A stretch of DNA of 64,000 bases, taken from assembly GCF_014633365.1 (NCBI RefSeq), contig NC_068347.1, positions 25,274,493-25,338,492 of the forward strand, read 5' to 3'. The notes under the pieces are model-generated. The model was not told the DNA's origin. It worked only from the letters and a program-made list of their open reading frames with translations, and searched no databases. This DNA comes from Diospyros lotus. Taxonomy: Eukaryota; Streptophyta; Magnoliopsida; Ericales; Ebenaceae. This document shows, in pieces, positions 55,449 to 64,000 of this stretch (positions are counted from its first letter, which is position 1; each line of letters begins with the position of its first letter). The position numbers and the translations under genes are program-made.

Positions 55449-56584
55449 TTTGCCAACATTCAGCCCAAAAGGTATCCAGCTGGTGTTGTTTTCTTTCTTA
55501 CACTATCCTCGACATATACTAACTTCTCTGGGCTCTTGGGGTATTACAAGATCGCTGGTGGGAGTGCTGATCTTGCGGTCTTCAAGAGATTCTCATCCAA
55601 GGCCAAGCCTCACGAGGTGATGACTTGTGCTCAGGAGTTTCGTCTCCCCAGGACCTGCCGAATATACATCCCTACTTTGAACTCCCATGCAGCCTACCCG
55701 CCAACCAATTTCGTAGCTATTAGCCCCCAACACCTCGAGTCCGGTTTTAGGTTCCCAGTAGCCCCGTACCTTATTGCCCTTTTGAACGACGTCAAGCTCG
55801 CCCCCTTTCAACTAACACCGAATTCGTATGCCCAACTCACTTCTTTGGCCGTCTTATTCCTTACAAATAAGCTTCCTCTCCCTTCGCCAAAACTGATAAG
55901 ATTTTTATTTTCTTTCAAAAATGCCAAGGACGGGTTGTATTACCTGGCGGCTCGTCCTTCCCCGTACAAGGCCGCCCTTCTTCAGGGTAAAGCGAAGGGG
56001 AAGTCCAACGTGGGTGATTACAAGTCCAGTTGGTTCTTCGTGTCTTGCCCTTCCCTTCTCTACTTAGGAATTGTAGCTTCGCACTGACCCCTGGTAAGAG
56101 AATATGAGCTCTCATAAATCTTTCCTTTGTTTCGAGAGTGCTTGTTTTAACTTGCTCATGCTTTGATGCAGATTTTGGGGGGAAGAAATCGATTTAATCG
56201 GCTGAGGAGATTGATATCCTTGGCAAACTTGTGGCTGCAGAGTCGAGTTCGGAAATTCTTGAACTTTCGGACGAGCTACTTCGCGAATACGAGCTCGCCC
56301 CTCCTCTTGGCACCGAGACTATCGAGGGAGATCATTTCAGGGACTTGGGTACGGAGATTCTCCCTTCCGGCTTGCAGGTCGCCGAACCGAACAGTTTAAA
56401 AGGGGAAGCCGACCAAGACGATAACATGGTTGATCTCGAGCTCCTCCAACCGAAGCGTCCTAGGGCGAGGTCGAGCACTACGTCCTCCATGACCCTGAGC
56501 TATAGCTCGCGGGATGGCAGGTCAGAGCAGCCGCAGCCGCAGCTGCAATCACGCCCTCAGCAGCAGCAAACCCAACAGCCGCGC

Positions 56585-56597
56585 GGGGGGGGGGGGG
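56585..56597. repeat. Run of 13 G
   Basis: A homopolymer in exon 3 of the antisense gene. The downstream alanine/serine/proline-rich reading lies in a different frame from the upstream glutamine-rich one. Either a real frameshift or a miscounted run is possible. Confidence 0.9.
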
Positions 56598-57929
56598 CGG
56601 AGCAGCAGGAGCAGCAGTAAAGAACTCTGCCCCGTCAGCCCCAACAGCCAAAGCAAGCTCATCTGCAGCTGGGGCATCGGCCCCCTGCCTCCCGAGACCA
56701 CTGTTCGAGTGGAACCCGTGGGAAGGAGGTCGCAGTGGAGGTTCGAGACGCTCCTGCCGCCAGCTCAAAACGGAGGTCGGACCAGCTGCAACAGGGGGAG
56801 GATATCAGGGCCAAACGGGTCAGGGTCTGTGAGAAGGAGCTGGCCCTGGAGGCCCTGCCAAGAGGGGTCTTTGTTGGTCCCCTCCTGGATTCCGTGCCCG
56901 ACTTCCTGGATCCGAACTCGAAGCCCCTCGACGACCCGAAGTTAAAGGGAATCCCCCTTTGTGATTTTGTGGCCCGTCACAGCCTGGTGGTAAGTGGGAA
57001 TTCTTCGTACCTTGGTTCCTTATCCTACTCTTTAATGAGCTAACATTTCTTCTTTCGCAGACTTCTCTTGCTGTCGTGAAGCTCCGAGCTCAGTACAAAG
57101 ATTTTGAGGAGCAGCTTCAGTCGGTGAGAATGTCCCGTCAGGCCGAAATAGCGAAGCTTGAGGACGAGAAGAACGCTCAAAAGGCCGAAATAACGAAGCT
57201 CTCGGATGAGAAGAAAGATCTCCAGGTCGAGCTCCTTGCCACTCAAAAGGAGGTGGAGGGTTGCTTGACGCGTCTGAGGATGGAGGTCCAGAAGAATAAA
57301 GATCTCGACGAGGAGCTTCGCAGGTCGAAGAACATGTGGGAGAAGGCCAACTCCGGGCTCACCAACGAGCTAAATAGAGCGAAGGAGGAGTTGCGGAGGG
57401 CTGAGGAGCGACTCAAATCTACCGAGGCGGAGCTTAGGGCGGCAAAGGATGAGCGGACACGGGCGGATGATCGTGCTGTCCGATGCGAGGAGCTTGCCAA
57501 GAGGACCATTGACGACATAAGGGCGGAGGTCGGAGAGCGGATGGACGCTGCGCGTAGGGAGACCAGATCCGACACCTGCTCGTCATTTCTGTACACCCTT
57601 TGGGTGAACCATCCTGAGATGGATTTCTCCTTCTTTGGTGCGCAGGCTGTCGAGGAGGTGGCTCGGTATGCTGCCGAGGCCGCGGAGGATGCTGACGATG
57701 CCAGTCCCCTTGACTCATTTTTGGTCGCAACGCAAGCTCCTCAGGTCGAGGCCGAGCTATTTGGGGTCGCCGCGGCTCAATCTGGTGAGACTGCCAAGGA
57801 GCCTCCTGTGGAGGTTGCCGAGGTTTGTCCAGCCAGGGCTGTTGAGGTCGATCTCCAGCCGACCCTATCTACTGAAGCTCGCCCTGTCGAGGTTGATCCT
57901 GTAGAACCAACCGCCCCTCTTAGCTAGGA

Positions 57930-58420
57930 TTCCCACATGTATATATATATATATATTTTGTAACGTGAGCTTCATCTAATAAAAAAAATGGCATTTTATG
58001 CACGTTGCCTCAGATTTCTTCGCGAACTCAAGTTAATTCTGACGAGGTTTTGGCATAACGATTCTTGAACCAATTTCGATGAGGTGACTTGAAAGTAACT
58101 TCTTCATGGTATAACTTGAAAATCATTTCAACAAGACTCCCGTATTTTTGAAAGATTCACTGATAAGGAACTTTTGAGTATGTAACTTGATAACGAACTG
58201 TTCGAACATAAGTCTAGGTAGATCCGGAGTTTTATCAGCTCGTAGACTAACGCTCTTTAACTAGCTCGTTGATGATAGTTGTAATAATCAGCGCGAACAC
58301 TCATACTTAGGCGATTTTCAGGAAACCCCGTTCAGCATATTTTGACGAAATAACGAGAGCCTTGCCGAGATATATGTAAAGTCGGATGGCCTTGCGATCT
58401 CGTCTAACATGTAGTGGCTG
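57930..58420. other. 3' flank of the antisense gene
   Basis: An (AT)n run at 57944-57958, polyadenylation-like AATAAA at 57978, then non-coding sequence belonging to the gypsy internal region. Confidence 0.45.
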
Positions 58421-58429
58421 AGAAGCTCA

Positions 58430-59090
58430 TTATAGGGCGTCTGCCTGGTAGGTTGCAAATAGTCTTATTTAGCCAAGTTAAGACGGACCTTAGCTGATAG
58501 GGTCCAATACACAAAATTTGCTAGGATATGAGATTATGCCATGGCTTCGGCTGGCATGTTGAGGCTTTTAATAAGTTTTCAATAAATTAGGAGCGAACAC
58601 TTAGGTAGGTCGCAGACCATGGCTTTAAGCCAAGATAGGAGGACCCCAGCTAGTGAAAGCGCAACCTGTACCACCAAGTTATATGTTCAGGCGGGTCATA
58701 GAGTGACCCCAGCTAACACACCATGGCTTGTTATCTCGTTGACTTGTACGGCCAGGATATGTGTCTAGGTAGGTCTCGTTACGGCCTCAGCTAACACCCA
58801 GTGGCTTCTACAAGTTTTATTTGAACTAAGAGAGAACACCCAGGTAGGTTGCAGACCATGGCTTTAAGCCAAGATAAAAGGACCTCGGCTAGCGAACCCA
58901 AGCTCGGGGTTACTTGTGGAAGTGGTTGCTTAGTAGGTTCTAAACCATGACATAAAGTCAAGATGATTGGTTCTCAGCTCGCAAACCAAGACCTGAGGGA
59001 GGGACCAAGGTGAATGCTCGGTTAAGCCGTTGATCGTAGCTCCGTGGCTAGGTTACTTAGGCCTCAGCTCGCAAACCATGGCTTCTCGAC
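58430..59090. repeat. Degenerate repeats in the gypsy internal region
   Basis: The phrase ACCATGGCTTTAAGCCAAGA, followed by AGGACC-CAGCTAG, recurs with variations near 58615, 58725, 58855, 58940 and 59065. AGGTAGGT separates the units. The period is irregular, about 70 to 130 bp. No coding potential. Confidence 0.65.
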
Positions 59091-59229
59091 CCCTCGTTAC
59101 GAGGGCATTCAATCGAATACCAATAAAAATAAAGTGCAATGAAAGTTCATAAATTCTAACCAGAATCATGAAAGTCATTCGTAATGAAAAAGACGGAGCA
59201 TAGGCAAGAACGATTACATTTATCTGAAG

Positions 59230-59690
59230 TAAGGACAAAGGTGTTCTGCGTTCCAAGCTCGTGGGAGAGGGAGACCGTCCATGTTTGCCAGATGATATGC
59301 TCCGTTATTTAAATTTTCTTTGATGATAAATGGACCTTCCCAGTTAGGACCTAAGGTGCCATCGCTTGCCGCCCGTGCTCCTGGGAGTACCAGGCGTAGT
59401 ACCGGATCTTCGACGTTGTAACGTCGGATTCAGACCTTCCTGTTATAGTATCGTGCCACCCTTTGTTGATAAATGGCGATCCTCACGCGAGCTACATCTC
59501 TTGATTCCTCGAGCAGGTCCAGATTAGCCGCCAGTAGCTCGTTATTGCGATCTAAGCTAAAGGTGGCCCTTCGGTGGCTGGTCACTTTATTCTCAGCGGG
59601 GATCATAGCCTCCGACCCATACGCCATTGAGAATGGGGTTTCTCTAGTGCTGCTTCGGGCTGTTGTCCGTGGCTGCACTCCTCACCCTAC
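59230..59690 (-). pseudogene. Gypsy integrase carboxyl end, minus strand
   Basis: Minus-strand frame: TTARSSTRETPFSMAYGSEA, LLEESRDVARVRIAIYQQRV and ARYYNRKV, then a stop where Arg is expected. After it comes GTLGPNWEGPFIIKENLN and AWNAEHLCPYFR to the natural end near 59232. This is the usual carboxyl end of plant gypsy integrases. The upstream pol is missing because the sequence changes at about 59675-59690. Confidence 0.85.
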
Positions 59691-61410
59691 AATTTAAATA
59701 GCCTTAATCAGTTTGGATGTTCAGTGTTGAAATGGTGAGGAGGTTTAAACTCACCAGTGTGTGAGTGTAGTTGTAGCACAAATATAAATTCCGGACAAGT
59801 CCGGGTCGATTCACTGGGAGGTTTATTTAACAAAAGAATGGTTCATTCGGGTTGATTTATCCAAAGAGAGCTAAGTTTTCCTGATTGTGAAAAGGTTTTT
59901 TTTTTTGAATATTAAAAAGGTCTTGGGTTGAGGCGAGTTCAGAACCAATGCCTTATAAATCTCTTATAGTAATTTAAACAGCAATATTAATCTGAAATAA
60001 ACAGAGGATCGTTTCGTAGTTATAATTCAAGATACGAATGATTCTTAGCTAAGCAACCCTCATACATGATATGATGGTTCTGGGTTAAGATATCACTGTA
60101 AATTTTATTATACTAGAGACTATGATTTGATCGTCTGAGCTTGGGTATATCTCATCTCCAATTTTAGCAACTTTCATACATGGCATGAGAGTTCTAAGTT
60201 AGGATGATGACCCAATCCAAACTCACAAAATCATTTATACACTCAACTCGAGTTTAACTCAGATAAATCTTGCATTCATCGAGGTTTGGCTTATCTTGAG
60301 ATTTAAGAACATTGGACACTGTCCTCGCCTTAACCCAAGATTAGATTTAGCTACTCATTTCCATTTTTAAAATAAATTGGCAGGAATTTAAATGACGGGA
60401 ATTAAAAGACAGTGTTTAAAAGACTATTTTTTTAACCGACCATATAGGCGGTATATAATTTAAAGACAATAATTGAAAGACTATTTTGACCGACCATATA
60501 GGCGGTATATAATTGAAAGATAATAATTGAAATTGCAAGAATTTAAAGGCAGAAATTAACCGACCATTTAGGCGGTGGATGATGAAGTAACAATAAATGA
60601 CATAAGAATTTAAATAAGAAAGAGAAGAAGTAAGATTTGCAAGAGAAAATAAAAGAGAACAAGAGTAATTAAAACAACTAAAATTTCATTCAAGAATAAT
60701 CCCCTCTTACAAGTGCACCTAAGTGCTCTATTTATAGGCTAAAAGATGTAATGGAAACCACTTAATTATATAATTTAATAATACAAAATATCTAATTGAT
60801 GATGTAAGCAATGATGTCATTTTAACCATGATGTAAGCAATGATGTCATCTTATCCCATGATGTAAGCGATGATGTCATCCTATCCCATGATGTAAGCGA
60901 TGATGTCATCCTATCCCATGATGTAAGCGATGATGTCATCATATCCCATGATGTAAGCAATGATGTCATCCTATCCCATGATGTAAGCGATGATGTCATC
61001 ATATCCCATGATGTAAGCGATGATGTCATCCTATTTGTGGGACTTGGGCTTTTCATGTTTTTGGGCTTTGGGCCTTCTTTGTGTTGGGCTTGAGCTTGGG
61101 CTTGGGCTTGGGCCTTCCTTGTGTTGGGCTTGAGCTTGGGCTTGGGCTTGTCTTATGTTGGATTCTATTTGATTGTTGGGCCAAGTGCACATGAAACATC
61201 CTCTAGACTCCATAGTTGGCCCATGATTTTGAGCAACAATAATGGGTAATCCAACGTCTCGATTTATGCCCCTAATTAATTGTAGAAGACAGCTTTCTTG
61301 CTTCATCCTGTAATAATATATAATGCAAATAATTATTTATTTTAAGCATAATTATAAAGCCAAAATAGGGATATAATTCATTAGGATATAGGAAATATTG
61401 ACCCTTATCA
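59691..61410 (-). mobile_element. Putative minus-strand LTR with U3 minisatellite
   Basis: On the minus strand TGATAAGGGTCAATATTTCC at 61410 follows a polypurine-like AAGTTGGGGGGTG. A TATA box (TATAAATAG) lies at about 60737-60729. The lower end abuts the broken integrase. This fits an LTR of about 1.7 kb inserted into the integrase, but no second LTR is available. The 5-bp sequence CACCC on both sides may be a target duplication or chance. Confidence 0.45.
60799..61037. repeat. 30-bp minisatellite, eight units
   Basis: Units ATGATGTAAGCGATGATGTC plus ATCCTATCCC start at 60799, 60828, 60858, 60888, 60918, 60948, 60978 and 61008. The period is exactly 30 bp except for the first unit. Each unit has TGATGTCA, a near match to bZIP-type TGACGTCA sites. 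Adjacent 61060-61150 has short GGGCTTGGGCTTG repeats. Confidence 0.95.
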
Positions 61411-63060
61411 CACCCCCCAACTTGAATATTGCTAGTCCCTTAGCAATTAGATTATACACCAGCCATGATCTAATCGCAATACTTGCATGAATATAAACAT
61501 TTCAAATTCGAAACCAAAATGCGTAGAGTAGAACATTCAAAATAAGTCGAACATTCAAAATTAGATTTATGGTTAAAGGTCATACAATCTTAGGAATGGC
61601 AATCAGGATGATCAATACACAGATTTACTCCCTCGAAGTTTTGACTTTAAACCTTACTATGGATTTTCCCTCTAATAAAACGATTCCTCAGGTGTACACA
61701 CAAGGGGGTGCACCGTTATAAGAGTAAATGTATAACAAGTTCAAACTCGGTGTCATCCCAAATACAAAGAACGTATTTTCATGAAAGAACAGGGAAATTA
61801 ACATAGCTTCATGACTGGAATAATGCCATAGATAAATAACTTCTGAATTTAAACAGAATTCCCTACTCCGAACTCGAATCTTGAGATCACATGATTTATA
61901 GCATCAAGAGAGACCAAACTAGGTTGTAATGGGGCTATGAGGTTAATACGGGTTGTCAAAGAAAAGGGTAAAGTGTGCAAATGGTGTGTCGGGATTTTTT
62001 TTTTTTTTCTCTTTTTTTTTTTTTTTGACACTAATATCAAATTGGACGTATTGTTTTCTTCAGCATTTATTTTGAAACACTCGTGCTGAAAAGCTAAGAG
62101 AACTTCCATTTTTTCTTTTTTTCTTTTTTTCCTTTTCTTTCTTTTTTTTTTTTTTTTTGTTTCTTTTTAATATGAAAGTACCGAGATAGACTGATTCCTA
62201 GAAACACACCAGGTTGGACAAACTTCATATGGTTACAGGTTTAGACGAAGGTAAGGAAAGAAATTGTGCTAAGAACAGCTCAAATGGGCTAGTAATGGAG
62301 GTTAATGTAAAGAAAGAAAAAGGTTAATAGGCCCAAATTGAAAGAAATTGCTCTCCCTATCATACTTCTATAAAACAATGTTACTCAGTCAACTAATTCA
62401 GAGTTTGAAACCAGCCAAATTCATCCGCTATCATACTAGACATTCAAAGCTAATTGATGCTTTGAAGCTATTGAAAAGATGAGATAAACAATAAAGCATA
62501 TTTAGAGTAAGTGTTATTTCACTCAGAAGTAACGATTATCAGGCTCAAACACTCACTCGGGTAATAGTCTCTACTTCTGTTGAGGGATCATGCAGTGTGC
62601 TAATCAGCTAATTACCATTGCCTTTGACTTTATGACAGATAAACCAATTTCTAATTATTGAACACCCGATGCATGCAAATCATCTATTCTAATTCCATAC
62701 ATATACGTTTTCAAATAAGAAATTAATGCATTCATGATTCATATTGCAAATTCAACTGGCTATCAGTGTACAATTCCAAAGCTTTAGGGATAGCATTATT
62801 TAAAGCACACACATTTTTTTTTTTTTTTAATTCACACAAAACTACAAGCATGCAATTGCAAATTCACAGTTAAACATAGACCAGATAATTCATAAATATA
62901 CCTTACTCCCCCCAACTTGAATTGCAGTAATAAAATAGGGTTGTTAGGAATACCTGTAACTCCATAAATCCATAGATTTACTGTGAACTGCTAAAACTCA
63001 AACAAACAAATGAGCATACCATATATATATATTTTTATATTTTCACACCAAAATAAAAAT
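61411..63060. other. Non-coding stretch, probably retrotransposon-derived
   Basis: It starts CACCCCCCAACTTGAATATT, a sequence type usually found just inside a plant LTR element. A similar CCCCCCAACTTGAATTGCAG recurs near 62907. Several long T/C runs (61986-62025, 62110-62168, 62813-62829) are present. No protein domain was found on either strand. Confidence 0.45.
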
Positions 63061-63063
63061 TTC

Positions 63064-63281
63064 ATACAAGTCATAAGATAAACAGAATGCGTCTCAAGAG
63101 TACAAAGTACTCCTTACTCAGCCATCTTATCATAGACTCGCCTAACAACATTCCACAGTTTTTTTATTTTTTTTTTATTTTTAAGAACACAAGAAAAGAA
63201 ATTTTGTACAAGTCATAGGAGATGCGTCTCAAGAGTACAAAAAGTACTCCTTACTCAGCCATCTTATCATAGACTTGCCTT
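63064..63281. repeat. Direct repeat of about 78 bp next to the LOG-like gene
   Basis: TACAAGTCATA, GATGCGTCTCAAGAGTACAA and TCCTTACTCAGCCATCTTAT occur in the same order at 63065-63143 and 63207-63281. The second copy runs up to the stop codon of the LOG-like gene. Confidence 0.9.
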
Positions 63282-63939
63282 ACAGGGATAATTCTAAATT
63301 AATCGAACCTTTTTGCCGCTTGTTTTTGATTGCCTTAGACCAATCTATCCGAGGCTCATAAGGATCGTGTTGTGGAACATAAGTATGTAATTTCTCTAGC
63401 AGCTCCTCGACGGTGGATGCAGAAATAAGAATCTTTCTTGCTGAAGGAGAAATGAACTGTTGGTCCACAGCCTGATCAATAAAAGAGAGCAACCCATCGA
63501 AAAAATGGTTAACATTTAAAAGTCCAATGGGTTTGGTATGCAGATTGCTCTTGGCCCAAGAGATTATACAGAAGATTTCTTCAAGTGTACCAAAACCTCC
63601 TGGTAAAGCGATGAAAGCGTCTGACTGATAAATCTTACAAGCCATGCGCTCAGACATAGAAGTCGTTTCTACAAGTTGACCGCGTGTAATCCCAGAAATA
63701 CGTGGTTCAGCCAAAGGGATTGGCATTACACCTATCACATATGATTTTCCAAAAAGTGCAGCTTGTGAAACATAACCATTCAACCCACGATTTCCCCCTC
63801 CATATACCAAATTAATCTTTTTCTCTCCTAATTTTTGGCCTAGTTCGCTTGCTGCAAGTGCGTAACAAATATCACTCCCAAGTTGAGAGCCACAAAGTAC
63901 ACATATGGTTTTGATTCGACGAACTAACTGGCCTTCCAT
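63280..63939 (-). CDS. LOG-like cytokinin riboside 5'-monophosphate phosphoribohydrolase, intronless
   Basis: A 219-residue intact frame with the lysine decarboxylase-like Rossmann fold of LOG enzymes. It has KTICVLCGSQLGSD near residue 10, NLVYGGGNRGLNGYVSQA near 43-60, and the hallmark ALPGGFGTLEE near 111-121 with the catalytic Glu. SPSARKILISA lies near the end. LOG enzymes release active cytokinin bases from riboside monophosphates in the cytosol. The Arg of the MxxR motif (SMSERMA) is present. GGGNRGLNG replaces the common GGGSVGLMG, so this is a divergent member. Typical plant LOG genes have several introns, and this one has none. It may be a retrocopy or belong to an intronless branch. 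Only 61 bp upstream is visible. Confidence 0.85.
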   Translation of the reverse strand: MEGQLVRRIKTICVLCGSQLGSDICYALAASELGQKLGEKKINLVYGGGNRGLNGYVSQAALFGKSYVIGVMPIPLAEPRISGITRGQLVETTSMSERMACKIYQSDAFIALPGGFGTLEEIFCIISWAKSNLHTKPIGLLNVNHFFDGLLSFIDQAVDQQFISPSARKILISASTVEELLEKLHTYVPQHDPYEPRIDWSKAIKNKRQKGSINLELSL

Positions 63940-64000
63940 GTTTGTTTCTTTTGTATGCCCTGGAAAGAGGTTTGGCGATCAAAAGTAGCTATACAACAAT
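63940..64000. other. 5' flank of the LOG-like gene
   Basis: Too short to judge. No TATA box is visible within 61 bp. Confidence 0.3.

Larger units (their letters stand above)
54884..55548 (-). mobile_element. Cassandra-type TRIM with 5S rRNA domain
   Basis: Two 226-bp LTRs (54884-55109, 55323-55548) surround a 213-bp core. The target duplication is AGATC (54879-54883, 55549-55553). On the minus strand the primer site TGGTATCAGAGCC is at 55320-55308 and a polypurine tract AAGGGGGGGAGAA lies next to the other LTR. Each LTR holds a minus-strand 5S rRNA-like stretch with its promoter elements, the mark of Cassandra elements. Nothing is encoded, and it depends on proteins from other retrotransposons. 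Removing it and one duplication would leave the host exon in frame. Confidence 0.92.
54695..57927 (+). pseudogene. Antisense gene of the gypsy element (plant transposon protein domain plus coiled coil)
   Basis: A leader intron (54358-54694, GTAAGT to TTTGTAG) ends just before the ATG at 54695. Exon 2 (to 56093) carries FRFPVAPYLIALLNDVKLAP, FQLTPNSYAQLTSLAVLF and FFVSC. This matches the putative gypsy-type transposon domain (Pfam Transposase_28, PF04195), recalled by motif. An intron 56094-56171 follows, then an acidic, Gln/Pro-rich exon 3 to 56989, an intron 56990-57060, and exon 4 (57061-57927) with a long coiled coil (ELLATQKEVEGCL, EELRRAEERLKSTEAEL). A Cassandra TRIM disrupts exon 2, a TGA lies before the first internal donor, and a 13-G run upsets the frame near 56590. 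AATAAA is at 57978-57983. Function unknown. Confidence 0.7.
52931..59690 (-). mobile_element. Minus-strand gypsy (Tat-like) array: pol end, antisense gene, LTR, gag start
   Basis: Read on the minus strand: the integrase end (59690-59230), repeats, a gene on the opposite strand (57927-54695), a polypurine tract (53920-53908), an LTR (53907-53229), a primer site (53228-53209) and the gag start (53189-52953). A single element would not have gag after its 3' LTR, so this is a recombined tandem arrangement sharing one LTR. An antisense gene between pol and the 3' LTR is known from some Tat-lineage elements. The lineage is inferred from that layout. Confidence 0.7.

Noticed and set aside
60799..61037. 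CRISPR-like regular repeat
   Set aside because: Units are contiguous 30-bp repeats with no spacers, in a plant genome. It is a minisatellite.

Overview
This is a plant nuclear window, almost certainly an angiosperm. The support is spliced genes with plant-type TATA boxes, a LONELY GUY (LOG) type cytokinin-activation gene, defensin-like cysteine-rich peptide genes, Ty1-copia and Ty3-gypsy elements primed by initiator-Met tRNA, hAT-like DNA elements and a Cassandra TRIM carrying a 5S rRNA domain. I cannot name the species. Gene density is very low. Most of the window is layered transposable elements, and nearly all of their coding regions are broken.

Layout. 1-8.6 kb: a complete but decayed Ty1-copia element (667-5316, perfect target duplication), a two-exon six-cysteine secreted peptide gene (6078-6825) and a LINE remnant. 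8.6-12.5 kb: a second copia element, split by a hAT-like element (10857-11812) that carries a piece of a cytochrome P450 gene, and cut off at its 3' side by a decayed gypsy element. 11041-31724 and 31725-49556 are two tandem copies (A and B) of one 18-20 kb segment. The left breakpoint lies inside the hAT-like element and the junction has AAAAT microhomology. Each copy holds the end of the hAT element, the copia integrase piece, a gypsy element, a long foldback hairpin, an intact six-cysteine peptide gene (18136-18502; 38789-39198), a LINE 3' end, a solo LTR, hAT-like elements and a broken second peptide gene. In copy A the broken gene's hAT insertion is itself split by a 2.95 kb solo LTR that copy B lacks.

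49.6-53 kb: a 33-bp minisatellite split by a 1.7 kb solo LTR with a GTTTT target duplication. 52.9-59.7 kb: a minus-strand gypsy element (gag start, LTR, integrase end) with a multi-exon gene on the opposite strand between pol and the LTR. That gene is interrupted by a Cassandra TRIM (54884-55548). 59.7-63.2 kb: a second minus-strand LTR-like stretch with a 30-bp minisatellite, then non-coding sequence. 63280-63939 (minus): an intact, intronless LOG-like gene.

How the parts relate. The peptide genes share one design: a signal-peptide exon, a phase-1 intron, and a 155-bp second exon with spacing C-x5-C-x3/4-C-x7/8-C-x4-C-x-C. They look like one locally expanded family. Repeated flanks show an older local duplication (peptide gene 1 versus 2), followed by the large recent one (A versus B, about 0.8 percent different over the block I compared). 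Stop codons shared by A and B show that the gypsy element had decayed before the large duplication. No biochemical system links the remaining genes. The most informative content is the nested insertion history, the gene fragments carried by transposons and the antisense gene.
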